Origin: Litoditis marina
Lineage: Eukaryota > Nematoda > Chromadorea > Rhabditida > Rhabditidae
Assembly: GCA_964036275.1 (NCBI GenBank)
Contig: OZ038435.1
Location: forward strand, 33,979,728-34,043,727
Direction of reading: 5' to 3'
DNA length: 64,000 nucleotides
The notes below the pieces were generated by a model. The model searched no databases. It was given only the letters and a program-made list of their open reading frames with translations, and was not told the DNA's origin. A program made the position numbers and the translations under genes. The number at the start of each line of letters is the position of its first letter. Positions within the stretch are counted from its first letter, which is position 1. This document shows, piece after piece, positions 32,201 through 44,339 of the stretch.

Positions 32201-34083
32201 CATACCCACTGAGACTTAGGCGACGTGCCAACGTAATTTACAGGATGGTTAGGTTTACATCATTTGAGTTTCGAAAAAAAAACACAATTTTCGGTGTACG
32301 ATTGTGAACCACTTATACAGTACGACGTACGTAAGTTTTGCTATGTTTTGTCGCGAAAACACTTTCTTTGGCACGTTGCCAAAGTATCAGTAGGAATTAA
32401 TAAAAGCATACCTGCTAGTTTTTCATTTTCCGTTCTCCGTTTCATTCACTAATTTGATTTCACAACCTCCCTGAATCACGATTTTTTGTATTCAGACCGT
32501 GCCCAATACGTAGTTCTGGTGTTTCGAACATCTGCTATGATCTCCCTTGGTGAGGCCGCCGGATGTACGCAAACGAATGGTAATCTTTTCTAAATCTTTT
32601 TTTCACAAAATTTGTTGTTGTAAAATTAACTATGATACAATTTTTTTGGACCAAATAAACTGAATACCAAAAAATCAGCTAAAGCACCCGTAAAATACCC
32701 ATCGAATAATGAAGGCCACATTGTAAAAGGGGTTGCTGAGCAATCTACTGCCACTAAGCCACCTGAGTTGAAGGTCAAATATTTGAACTATGAACATCTT
32801 TGTTGGATTTTTATGATTTTTGCAGGAGTTTCTCAATGTGGGGGCGGCGATCTGATGTCGGGTTGTGGTGACGTGGGATGTCTTCTGTCGAATACGACCA
32901 TGGGAAGGACCCTGGGGCAACCGCTGGCCGGAACACTGTTCTATGTCAGTTCGTGAAGAGTAACTCGAGCTTTATCGTTAAACAAACTAGCGACGAAAAA
33001 CATCAGTTCCTGAACATCTAGTATGCATTGAGTATGCTGAACTAACATTGTTTCACTTTCATTTGGAAATTGAAAAATTATGTGCCGTCCTATAAACCTC
33101 ACTAAATGAGCACTGCGGCTGGCGGCCTATGAACGAGCTTGCATTTGAGGTTTATAGCCAAAAATAAGCAAACTAACCTCAAGTCGACTGGGCTGCAGAT
33201 TTATTATCGGCTCTGGAAACCAACATAACACCAATGTGGCGGTCACTTCAAAAAACCAGATTTACACACGTATTGTGATCGGTTCGGCTGTGTTTGTAGT
33301 TTGATTGCTGATTTGTTGACCAAACTACAACTCATATTTGGACTAGGGTTGTTAATCGAGTTTGAAATTTCGAGTTTTCGAGTTTCGAGTTTTTCGAGTT
33401 TTGGGAAAAACGAGTTTTTCGAGTTTCGAGTTATTCGAGTTTTGGGAATTTCGAGTTTTTCGAGTTCGAGTTTTCAGCGTTTCAAAAAAAAACCGAGTTT
33501 CCGAGTTTCGAGTTGAACTCGAAAAACTCGATTTCCGAGTTTCGAGTTTGGTCGTTAGGTTTTAGGATTTTATCGAGCTAAACAAATAGGAATTTTTTGA
33601 GAAATTCTGATTTATTTCACATGATTATGCGAGAATCGTGAAAAAAGAAGCATTTCATGTTGGAAATAGCAAAAAAAGTGCTCTGAAACGCTCATTCGTC
33701 CATTATTTCTGACTTGGGACGAGGCCAAACTCGAAACTCGAAAACTCGAACTTTTCGAGTTTCAAAAATTTCGAGTTTTTCGAGTTTGGAGAAAAACCGA
33801 GTTTTTCGAGTTTCGAGTTACTCGAGTTTTGGAGATTTCGAGTTTTTCGAGTTTCGAGTCGAACTCGAAACTCGAAATTTCGAGTTATTTCGAGTTTTTT
33901 CGAAATTCGAGTTTGGCTTTAACAACCCTAATTTGGACTGCATGGATAAAAAGTACGGTGTTCCAGTTGACCACCCGCCGTACCATGTTCCCCACATCTG
34001 AAGGAGGAATAATCGATGATCAATCGATATCTTTGAACATTCTTCCGGCTATCATCGTTGCTATTGTCGGTATTTTACAATGA
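29257..34083 (+). CDS. Cys-rich, probably GPI-anchored surface protein
   Basis: Ten exons: 29257-29287, 29667-29772, 30433-30509, 30570-30605, 30829-30893, 31163-31324, 31842-32007, 32496-32579, 32826-32944, 33967-34083; 320 residues. Signal peptide MKSVIIAIYFGLCFG. Residues 18-61 hold a Cys-rich repeat (CPRNSLPFDYQSC, CPSGFTC, LCC) like nematode lustrin-type repeats. Then an unrecognised extracellular domain (APQVFPQSPQQ, IHIGDEIVVLTYPNYVTG, FPDGGYDPFGVFFNYNLL), a second Cys cluster (CGGGDLMSGCGDVGC), and a hydrophobic end ILPAIIVAIVGILQ without charged tail, typical of a GPI signal. Least certain: the exon 4 donor (C|GTACTT, chosen for phase; an alternative at 30660 breaks phase) and the last splice (32944 to 33967); without it the protein ends at 32956. 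A hAT-type MITE fills the last intron. Function unknown. Confidence 0.72.
29940..30185. repeat. MITE with ACTGAG...TTGGCA(C)G(T)TGCCAA ends
   Basis: Starts ACTATAGTTTCGGTCAGTCC, contains GGCAGCGTGCCAA near one end and TTGGCACGATGCCAA near the other, ends ACGAACTATA. Copies at 32195-32410, 40245-40445, 45535-45755 and 61780-62000. Inverted TATAGT/ACTATA ends and no coding capacity suggest a Tc1/mariner-type MITE with TA target. Confidence 0.7.
31340..31392. repeat. ATACA pentanucleotide microsatellite
   Basis: About ten uninterrupted copies of ATACA, starting about 15 bases after the predicted donor of exon 6 of the Cys-rich surface protein. Confidence 0.9.
33344..33930. mobile_element. hAT-type palindromic MITE with TCGAG repeats
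   Basis: 587 bp, ends TAGGGTTGTTAA and TTAACAACCCTA, flanked by the perfect 8 bp duplication ATTTGGAC (33336-33343 and 33931-33938). It is the same element as 10022-10624 in opposite orientation, with the same unique centre (GAAATGCTTC/GAAGCATTTC region). Lies in the last intron of the surface protein gene. Confidence 0.92.
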
Positions 34084-35849
34084 GCATAATATTATTTACA
34101 AAAATATCTCTATTTTATAATGATTATAATACAATTCAGAATATTATCTATGTTTCACAGCAAGCATAATAGTATTTACAATATTAGTCAAACGCGGTAA
34201 TTTATCCGCAATTCTCTTGAAATATGTTTCGTTTTGATGTCATGAATTTTTTTTGTATTGGAGGAGAGGCTTGTCATTAAACTAAAATATAAAGTTGTTC
34301 ACAAAGAAAAAGTGGAGCAACAATTTAGTCTCAGATCAATGATCATTTATATGGACAAAATAAACCAATAATGATTCCGAGCGTGTTAAAAATGTGGAAT
34401 TCAATAAGTAAGGATATTGGACAATTGAAAAGTACTGAGCAATTTAAGACGTATTTGGATGTTATTGACATTGCCGTCCTATTCCAACATGCTCCATTTT
34501 CACTGCAATAGTTTAGATGCGAGTCAACTGAAATGCTAAAAAGCTCCCCATGACCCGAAGATGGAAGAGTTATGCTTCCATCCCTTTGGGGTTTTCAGTT
34601 TATTCCTATTTCACGGAAGATTATTATTATGTATTAAGATTATTACTTGAAGAAAGAAATATCATTATTATTAATGATATAGCAAGATCTGTGAGCGAGC
34701 GAGAGCGAGAATAATGATATAGCGAGATCTACAAAGATCGGTGGCATGTATGATGATCACCGCCTCGTAACGAAGCGACGTGAATGAATAAATATGAAAA
34801 TCTGAAATGAAACATATAGCGATAGAAGAGTCAGAAATGGGAAATATATAGTCTTCCAATTATTTGTAGAGCACTATTTCCCCCTGTCTTCATGCATGAG
34901 TTGAACTTTGACTGATGACAAAACTGCGTCACTTTCACCGATACCAGATCGACAATGATAGGAATAAGAAATGAGTGACGCAACAAAATAAATCAATAAT
35001 ATTAACAATCTTACATGGCAACTTTTTTGGCTGTGTACTACTTTATGGAGCGAATTACATAATCACACACAAAACATATATCAACCTGCGTGATTTCTAA
35101 AGTTGTGACGTCACGACAATGTTTGTTGTTTCATGAAAAAAAAGTTGTTCAATCCTGTGTCTAATCCTGTATAATCCCTCCTACTTCCTACCTGTTATCT
35201 ACGTGCTGATAACTCGAGCCGAAGATAATTCCTAAATTCCACACCAGCTTTGGCATTGATTCCGCCTTTCACTCTGGTTTCCCATCATCTAAATGCGAAT
35301 CTATTCTCTAGAATAATTCAACTTTGGTAATATATACACTCTGCAAGTTTACCTGTATGTCAAAGTGCCAATAGTTTTGGGTAACTGTTTTTCGAGAAAT
35401 ACATTTGTTCCGCCCAAGAAAAAAATTCAATTATCAAATCATTCCAATCCTTATATTCCCGCCTTTGTCTCAATATCAGAATGAAAAACAAGTAAAAACA
35501 AACTATTACTAAACGGATCCTCTATAAACAACTTTTTTATTCAAGTTTTAGGTTTTTGTTATGGTAGTTTAGGTTTTCTTTCTTGTTTTTACCACACTAG
35601 TTCAGTTGATTTTATTCATTCTCACACGACAAGGTGCTTCAGGTAAATATGTGAACAAAAACTGTAAATTTGACGATTTCACGTGAAATTTGGCATGTTT
35701 GTTTATTTTTCGGTCTTTCACAGTTTACGAGGGAAGAGGGGTCAAGACTGTTCATGTTGTTCTTCTCTGCAGTGTTTGCAGTTTGATCTCGTTTCTTTTC
35801 ATTCTCGCTCCGTGAATTCTGATGTAGATCAAATTCCCGCCCAGATATA

Positions 35850-36085
35850 TAGTTCACACCATTCCTACTGAGACTCCTACAGTAACCTTACAAAATTTCC
35901 GAAGGGTGTTGTGAAGCTGACAATTAAGTTCATGAAAAATGCACTCGTATATTTACTGTGCCTGAATACGAGAATGAGGTGCGAAAATCCTCAACCTTTC
36001 CGATCACAAGTGAGTGAGAAAAACGGCTTGGAAGTTTCGAAATCCTACTGTAGGAGTCTCAGTAGGGACGAAAAAGACTATAGTC
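35850..36085. repeat. MITE with ACTGAGACTCCTACAGTA ends
   Basis: About 235 bp from TATAGTTCACACCATTCCTAC to GTAGGGACGAAAAAGACTATAG. The ends are inverted repeats (CTGAGACTCCTACAGTA and TACTGTAGGAGTCTCAG). Copies at 37728-37945 and, reversed, 63412-63645. TATAG/CTATA ends suggest TA target duplication. Confidence 0.8.
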
Positions 36086-37727
36086 GCCCCCTAATAGTGG
36101 TTGTTTGATCGATTTCCATCTTTTATCTTCATTTTCCGTGTTCTTATCGGCTCCACCCGTAGTGTAGGCAATACTCATTAACTCCCAATATCATTGAAGA
36201 ACGTTTTGATTCTAGCCTCTGTTATAGTTACCTTCTCAAAATTATTAGAGCCAATTTCTCTCAGTGGGCCAGCTTTGAAAGTGAGAGAGCGTGCAGGCCA
36301 ATGAGACCGCAGACGATGAGATACTCTGTGTCTCTTTGATCTTCACACTCTCTCGTGGAACTTGCTACAAAAGTGGCTGGCCAGTTGGCGAAGAATTGTC
36401 GAGTTCCGATCTTTTGCAAATTATATTTACAGAAAAAGTGATGATACCTTGTTACAGAATGTAGACGACCCCATTTTTTTGAAAATTCATATTTATTGGC
36501 AGGCGAACGAGCTCTCCTAGGGAATACTGTCGAACTAGTTTTCTAACAACTACCCACGCGGGTACTAATCTCGGTTAATCGGTTATTTTCTCTACTCAAC
36601 CACGCGACACTTAAGACTTTTGAAATACCAGAAAATGTTTTTTTGTTCTATTACTGTATGATTCATAGTCCTTGGCATTCCCGAATAGAATTTGGCAGCA
36701 TTTCCGTTCTACAGAGAAACATAGTTTTCAAAGTATTGCAGTGAAACCCGTGAAAGAAGAAATAAACCTCTCGTTTTCTTTTGGAAAATTTCGTACATTT
36801 TGCAAATAATTATGACCACGCTGCCGAAGTTCATTTCATAATGTCTAGATGAGGAGTGACTGAACTTTTGTAGTTTGATCAGCTGTATAGAGTATTCGAA
36901 TTACTATCAAGATGCGCAACAGAACTACAAACAAAGCAGAGCGTCATGTACTCTTTTAGCCTGGTTTTCATATAGAATCATTCATTTCTAATGATCTTAG
37001 ACCCACTGTACTTTCGAAAACTGCAAAATCAAACTACAAACAACAGACCCGCGCATCAAGTACCGATTTAGCCTGTTTTTTTTTCCACCCGATTCCAATG
37101 ATCTTGGAGCCATTGGTTGCGTGTTAATGAATTTTCAATCTTGATAAAAGGCTGCGTTCATTTCCCGTCCCACGCAAACTCACCAAAAACAACATTTCAG
37201 TTGCAACCTCGCCGGGATTTGTTTTCTTGCACTTTAACATTACATATACATACAATACATTACACATTACATTCAAAACGGACGATTTCTTATGTCTCGA
37301 ATTTCTCGGATCATTCTCAAAGTTGAGCCGAATTGTTCATGCCATTTGTCAAATGTTCCTCTATTCTGCAAAATTTCAATCCACTGTAACCTCAAATTAT
37401 ACCTATAGACAGTTATCACCTAGTGAAGTTTCACTAACACAGGTGATATATATATATTGTCGAATATATCTCTGAATATATTCCGGTTACCCGCAGTCGT
37501 GACTTTTGTTTGATTATTTTATCATACATTTTCTCCAATCGCGCCTTGTTTGTTCATATTTCTATTTGTTCATAGTGGGTGGGTTTTGAGTTCGTAATGC
37601 ATGCGTAAAATATTATTTCTTACAAATTAAAACACTTTTGAGCAAAAATGTTGACAACTAGCCAATAATTAAAAAAAGAGTCCTTTCAAATCCCACCAGA
37701 TTCTGGTTCAAGTTAACAGATTCGACT

Positions 37728-37945
37728 ATAGTTCACACCATTCGTACTGAGAACATTAACCTTACAAACTTTCCGAAGGCTGTTGTAAGGCCGAAAATTT
37801 AGTTTATCAAAAATTCTCTCGTATATTTACTGAACGTGAGAACGAGAATGAGGTGCGAAAATCGTCAATCTTTCCGATCTTAAGTAAGTGAGGCTTGGAA
37901 GTTTCGAAATCCTACTGTAGGAAACTCAGTAAGAATGAAAAAGAC
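37728..37945. repeat. MITE with ACTGAGACTCCTACAGTA ends, second copy
   Basis: Diverged copy of 35850-36085 (CTATAGTTCACACCATTCGTA at one end, GAATGAAAAAGACTATA at the other). Confidence 0.75.
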
Positions 37946-38234
37946 TATACGTAAGGGAAGGCAATATGAGTTTTTGTTCGAATAAAACTTTTCGCTATTT
38001 TGTTAATAGTTTCATTCACGAAATGTTCTAGCAAGGTGCAATATTGTGCCTTTTTTCTTTTTCTTTTTGTTTTAATCATTTCACTGTGTTACTCTTATTC
38101 CCTTTCCCTCGGAAACTATTTCGACTATCAAAGGTTCAAAGTTTATTTTATTAAAAACTATTTTGTATTGTGTTTTCTACCGAATGTTTGAGCAAATGTT
38201 AAATTATCCCTAACATTCTGCTCCCCAGGTAAGT

Positions 38235-41200
38235 ATGACCTCTGCCCCCGATGTCGCTCTCGTCGTCGAGTACATCTCCACCGCATTATCTCTATTCTGT
38301 CTGCCGATCAATATTATTTTCGTCTATGTTATCTTCAAGGAACGGTTGGTTACTAGAGAAGTGACACCATTGGAAAACGTCTTTATTAGAGAAAGGTCAT
38401 TTAACCACGTGTCGCTACCGAAAGCACGAATAGAGGTCCAAAGGTCGACTATTTTCCCTAAAAACCCCACGATCAATATATTACAAAGCTCTCATGAAAT
38501 TGTGGTGATTGCAGCCACAGCCATACAGCATTGAAAGTTTGAAAAATCGTGAACTTCTCATGAGGTTGGAGGCATTACTACACCGCCAGCCATAATTTTC
38601 CAGTGAACGGACCTTCGAGTCATTTTAATCGCTTCAAAGCTTTGCTTAAGGCCAGGTTAACACGATACTACATTTGAAAACTGCTAACAAGTTAAATTGA
38701 ACGAACAACACTGGAAACGAATGACAAACAAACGGAACCATAAACAAATAAGAAAACAAATCTTGATATAGTGGGTGCCACTGCCAAATTTATAAACTTT
38801 TGTCTCTCGCCAGAATTGAACCTGCGAACAAAATATAGCAGGGCACTGACTAATGCACATAACCGGCGAACATTGGAATCAAAGCCATGTATGCGTACAC
38901 AGCGGAAAGTGAGATATACAGTACCCTCTCTCTTTCCGTTGGCCACGACTATACTTTCTTTCCAGACACCGTGCCCCTTTCGGTTCGTCTTTCTTCCGAC
39001 TCTGCATCCATCTGTCCATTTGTGATATCCTCATGGCCATGTTCACCACCCTTTTCTTTAAATTTCCCATTTTCGGGGTTTTCCCCGTCTCTTTTTACAA
39101 GGAGAACTGGTCGGTCATCCCGATAGCCGGTGTGAACTACTTGGGCCATGCACAGGCTCTGGGAATCATTTTCATCGCGATTAACAGGTCAGCTCACAAG
39201 TTTGACACTAAATCGTAGCTCTACTTTACTGTTCAGAGGCATTCCTTTTTTTCTTGTCAACAAATGTAGATTTTGTGTGAAATGGAAGAATGAACTGTAA
39301 GATATGCACATATTAAGAAACACAAAATAGGAAAGTGTTACGAGATCACTTCACGTTTTCCGGAAACATTTTTTAGATAATTGATATTTTCAGATTCACG
39401 GCCGTCTATTATCCAATTCGACACAAGCAGAACTGGTGGCAGCCGAGGGTTGGTAATGGTATCTTCTTCTATGAAACTAGCTTGTAGACTATGAAAGTAT
39501 TGTAGTTTGATCGCTAAAACATAGGAGATTATTTGAATGACATCCTGAACCGCCTCAAATGAGACTAGAACGCCGCGGAACGGAACAGTCTTAACGTTTC
39601 AAACAGCCTTCCTTAGAGTAACTTATACTACCACGTTTGCAAAGAACTTGGTTCGTTGTGGTTTGGTGATGTTGAGGCAACTTCACCGTTCCCTAATGAA
39701 ATCGGTAAACCACGCACACATATTTCCAGAACTTGTTAAGACAAAATGCAGATTTGAAGATGTTTTGTCTCGTTTCACGTGTGTCCTCAAACTACTCGAT
39801 TACATCAAGTTTGCAGGTGACGACGTTTGTCCTCATTCTCCAATGGGCGATTCCTGTTATTTTCGTTGTTCCTCTCTTTTTCACCAAGTTCATTTTCGAC
39901 ATGGATAGAAGTTCAGGATCGGTGGTGTTCACCGCAACTGATCCCGGTTTTCACAAGGTGAGTTATACTAGAAGTAAATTGAGTATCCACGTCAAGTTGA
40001 CGTGCCAATGAGGAATCGTGCACTTTTTCATTGCAAGTTTTACAGTTCTGCTGTGCTTAACATGTTTCCCGTGACTATACAACTGAACAACAGTGTATTT
40101 TCGGGTTTTTCGAGCTCTGGCACTGTTCCAAAGTCGAGCTGAGATTTCGTTTTTACTTTCACTGCCGGTTATATTTAAATATCTTATGTCAATAGCAAAA
40201 AGCTGCAACCCAGCCTTTCCTCCAGCTCGCAACTATTTGATTGCTTGCTATAGTTCGCACATTTCCCAACTGGACTTGGGCAGCTTGCCAATGAAATTTC
40301 AAGGCAGTTTTTTTTGTTCCTTTCCTTCATTATAATTAGAATTCAAGGAAACTTTCTGTAATATGTTTTCTTTGAATAACAGTCTTCCAAAGTTTTCTTT
40401 GGCACGCTGCCAACGAGTTCAGTTGGGAAATGTGAGCACTAAACTTGCTCGATGCAGAACACTTTTATCTTGCACCTGATTGTAAATACCGGGTACCAAG
40501 TCGAATATTCTCACGAGTTTTTATCAGTAGCATCAGAAAACACATCGGCTCGCTATTTTATGATCCTAATATCATTATTTCGTGATTTGGTTATACGTCA
40601 GAAATGTAAAACAACAACTTAGATATCGAGGTCACGGCTATGAAAAATGACGTGATTAGTAATTAAAGTGTATTAATTTGACTACATAAACTTTGACTTT
40701 GAAGGGGTTTTCATATTCAGTTACTTCATAACTTTGACTCTCCGTCTTTTGTAGTAGAAGTGGCAGGTCTCGGAATTTTAGCATTTGATTGAACCACCTA
40801 TTCAATATCGATTTAGCTAACTAATGCCGTTTTTTGCGATTATGATAAACACAAACTTCGTTTTCCAATTTTCATTTGAATATTAGTGTCTACCTGTGAG
40901 ATTCCCTCAGTTTAACGTTCATAGCGTTGACGTACAGAACGTAACCTGCCCCCATGTCTAAAAAGAGCTCTCCTCTCTAGACAGCAGACTAATGCATGAT
41001 TTGCACGTGCACGCGTGCCCAACCTCAATGGTTCTTACCATGAAGTTGGGTTGTAGTTTTGATGTTTTGATACTGTCTAACATACATTTGTTGTTCCGTA
41101 AGCTGGTGTTGTGTTCTGATCTTGAAAGGCGATTTACTGCGAGCAGTCTGCGTCACAATATGATAACGGTGAAATTCCTCAAGTAGATTGCAGTGTAAGC

Positions 41201-42461
41201 AGAAATTATTGATTCTCGGAAAATGTACCAATTTGAACAACGTTCCGACTGTAAGTTACCAAAAATACAGCTAATCAAACAACTCTCCCCCAATTACCAA
41301 GCCACATTTGCAGCGGTCTCGACGAGAGACTGCGCAGGTCAGAGAGACGCAGAATGTATACATTGACCTCCAACCTCCATGCTATCTAGCTTCTGTGGTT
41401 TGATATCCGCAGAATATTACCGCGAATGTTTCTGAGTAGATCACAAGACGTTTGTTGTTGTGCCAAACACTCATACTTGCAGTTTACATTAAATTATTTT
41501 AGGTGTATTTCCTCGGGTTGGCCATTCTCGATGGAATCGTGATAAACATTATCGTGTCAGCACTCTATATCGCCATTTTTATCAGGTTAGTCAGAGCTTC
41601 ACCGGTATCTTTCTTAAAAGTTTCGAACTTTAAAGTGCACTCAAACAACTTGCAACACTTTTGCAGAAAAATTTCTGCATATTTTCTCAACTTTCTTGAG
41701 CTTGGCAGAAGCGTGAACCCGTCATATCAACTTTCGGCAACTGCCACATCCCATTCAAACTAACTCACTTCCTCAGTATATTCAAATTGTATTCTGAATA
41801 CAGTTTTTATGTGTAGTTGTGTAGTTGACTTACATTTCCTTTTTCAGGGTGCAATCTCATGTGGTAGTCCGAAAGCCGGGTGAGCTGGCAATGCGGCTAG
41901 CCCTCTCTGCATTCATCATCTTCATCTCCTATCTCTGTCTAGGGGTCAGTTTGTTATATTTGTTCATCTCTAAGAAGTGGGCACCCATGGGCAAGACAAC
42001 GATTCATAGTAGAGCATGATCCTGTGCACATCATAAACCGGGACATACAGTATTCAGTATTCTACCGTTGCTACACTAACCAATACTATTAGCGTAATGT
42101 CTAGAAATCGCTCTCTCCAAAACAAGTCTGTACAGTGTATGTTTCCCTATCCCGCCGTTGTAGTTTGATCCTTATTTTCGGTCGAAGTCCATGAGTTATG
42201 GCATATATATAAAGATCAAACTACTAAATGAACTATTCATTCCCTCATTTGCAGGTCTTCTCTCTGCTGTCCGCAATAACACCGCCGACGGACGCCTGGA
42301 TGTACCGTACCCTGTGGTTCGTCGTCAACGATGTGCTATGTGCCAGCAACGCGCCCATTCTACTAGCCCTCAACAGGCCTGTTCGAAAGGTCTTTCTCCG
42401 ACAAATTGGAGTGAACGTCAAGTCGCTCCACAACAAGAGCTCTTTACTTCATCATGTTTGA
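38235..42461 (+). CDS. Serpentine chemoreceptor, Srg superfamily (probably Srv)
   Basis: Seven exons in phase: 38235-38344, 38966-39187, 39394-39448, 39817-39957, 41503-41585, 41848-41944, 42255-42461; 304 residues. Visible segments: VEYISTALSLFCLPINIIFV (TM1), LCIHLSICDILMAMFTTLFF (TM2), GHAQALGIIFIAINRFTAVY with an INR..AV(Y)(Y)P motif at the TM3 end, TTFVLILQWAIPVIFVVPLF, GLAILDGIVINIIVSALYIA, LALSAFIIFISYLCLGVFSL and LWFVVNDVLCASNAPILLAL. The NRFTAVYYPI motif and W(F)VVND in TM7 point to the Srg superfamily; the length and ENWSVIP loop favour Srv. Expected to act in chemosensory neurons as a G-protein-coupled receptor. AATAAA at 42927-42932. A CCCCAG just before the start may be the trans-splice acceptor. 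Confidence 0.8.
38768..38953 (-). mobile_element. tRNA-like MITE, minus orientation
   Basis: From TATAGTGGGTGCCACTGCC to GGCCACGACTATA, with the complement of the B box (GAATTGAACC). It ends 12 bases before exon 2 of the Srv-like gene, so it supplies most of the sequence next to that acceptor. Confidence 0.7.
40245..40445. repeat. MITE with TTGGCACGCTGCCAA ends
   Basis: TATAGTTCGCACATTTCCC at the left and GGGAAATGTGAGCACTA at the right, with CAGCTTGCCAATGAA and TTGGCACGCTGCCAACG near the ends. Intron 4 of the Srv-like gene. Confidence 0.75.
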
Positions 42462-43063
42462 GCACGAGTATAGTTTTAAAATGATACATATCATTCTTTG
42501 GATTTTCGGAAGCTTGCCAAGGAAATTAGCAGGATGTTTTCCCTATGAATCCTCTGTCCTAGTGGGTTTTTTAAAATCCCAATCAAAGTTTCACTGGCTC
42601 GCTTCCGAAGTCTAATGAGAAATTTCGAGAGCTGTACAATCGGTAATAGAGATGAATTAACTTTATTAATTATGTTTCCCTCATTTTCCGGATTTCTTCC
42701 CTGGTTTTTCCTAAGCCAGAGAACCTTACAGATTTTACGTATCCACTCCTCATGTATTCACAATTTTTCACGTGTACAATGTCGATTTTACTATTATTTT
42801 AGTTACCGAACTTTTTGATGATGTTGCAGCAGATTGTGTGAATCGTCGATTTTGTCTGCATTGTAATAGTTTTTAACAGATCTCAGTCTCGTGTGAATTA
42901 TCTGGGTCTTGTAAGGTGCTTTTCCGAATAAACATCATGTTCTTACCGTTTATTATGTAAATACAAAAAAAAGTATTTTATTTTGAATGGGTAATTATGT
43001 ACATTGCTTAAAAACATTGCACGGTAGGGTGAATGGGAGTGGCCTAACTGCAGTAGGCGGAGT
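42462..43063. other. Convergent 3' region
   Basis: Between the plus-strand Srv-like gene and the minus-strand TTR gene. It carries AATAAA on plus (42927-42932) and its complement for the minus strand (42949-42954 and 42977-42982). Nothing else recognised. Confidence 0.6.
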
Positions 43064-44339
43064 CTAATTGATGCAGTCTCGACTCTCTCCCGGGTACTGT
43101 CCGGCCAATTGAATGACTCCTGCATCATAAACGGTCGTCGGCACCTTTCCGCTGGAGATGTACTTGTTCTGGATTTTGATGGTGAACTTGCGTTGGCACG
43201 GCTGAAAGTTAAAAAAATCATGAGCAAGTCGCAACGCTTTTCACAAAATCTATTTGTTAATTGTTCGCTTTCATAGTCACATTTCATAGCTACTACATTA
43301 TGAATTATTCTAAAAAGCCGTAAACTGTTTATTGCAGTTGGAAACCTTAACAGTATGGTGTTGGAATTTTCAAATAGATTTTTAAAATTTTTTTATCGAA
43401 GTTAAAACTATTTGTGAATTAACTATTTCACTCGAAAATGTGAGAAAAACCATTCGTTCTCGATTCTGGGTGGAAAACGTACCAATTTATCGTTGCAGTC
43501 GTGATAGATGTTCAGTTTGGGGTCAATGGGGGTGAACTCCCGGGACCACCCAGCCAGGTGGAACTCGCCCTGAGCATCTGTTGTTCCCTCCTCCATCAGG
43601 TCGTCCGCATCAGCTGAATTCAATAATTTGATAATTTAGTCCTTTAAAGGATTCGAACCCCAGAATCAATGGTGGAGAATCGTTACAATTGGATCACACA
43701 TTTTCTACATAGTCCACACCTCATCAACCAGTTCTGAAATCTGTATGTTACAAATGTAAAGCTGATTTGATCTTCTATTATATGAAAACCGTCAGAATAT
43801 ATATTCAGGCGAACCGTTTTTGTACTAGAGTGAACACTTTATCCTGCACCACTTCATCACTTCAATCTAATATTTCGGATGTATCCAATTTCCAATATTT
43901 TGAATGTGATAGGAGATTACCGGGTGGATTTAATATAGTCAATTTTTAGATACTCAAATTTGAGGGAAATTTTATTTTTTCAATTACACAATTTTTAGGG
44001 AAAAACTGACTGTCATCCTCATCCCACAGCTTAACCTTGACACCAGCGGCCGGGCGTCCGTCGCATATCAATTTTCCGCGGACCTGGAGAATTCAAATTA
44101 CCGTAACATAATTTTAAATTTTCATCGACTTTGTTTTGAATTTTATTCTCCCCTGTGTCCGCGATGAATTTGAATAATTTGCTGGAACGGAGTATCTTGG
44201 ATTAACTATTTTCCTAAATATTACTGATTTGCTAAATTCTAGCGAAACTAACCGCACACGACTGATCTCTTCCGAACCAGTTGACAGCCGAACAGCTGGC
44301 AATAAGAGCCACAATGACAACAACAACAAGGGAGCGCAT
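43064..44339 (-). CDS. Transthyretin-like (TTR) family protein A
   Basis: Four exons on the minus strand, 5' to 3': 44339-44253, 44083-44011, 43613-43483, 43201-43064; 142 residues. Signal peptide MRSLVVVVIVALIASCSA. The TTR domain starts after the family's first phase-0 intron with VRGKLICDGRPAAGVKVKLW, then DADDLMEEGTTDAQGEF, REFTPIDPKLNIYHDCND and the last exon PCQRKFTIKIQNKYISSGK ending GESRDCIN. Cysteines and the YHDC motif match the nematode TTR-like family. These are small secreted carriers or signalling proteins; one C. elegans member binds phosphatidylserine on dying cells, most are uncharacterised. A GTTCCAG 4 bases before the ATG suggests trans-splicing. Closest relative in the window is gene B. 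Confidence 0.92.

Larger units (their letters stand above)
34084..38234. other. Gene-poor stretch
   Basis: 4.1 kb with no recognised exon. It contains two copies of the ACTGAGACTCCTACAGTA MITE (35850-36085 and 37728-37945) and scattered GTAGTTTGATC hairpins (near 35770, 36870, 37030). The rest is AT-rich and unexplained. Confidence 0.5.
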
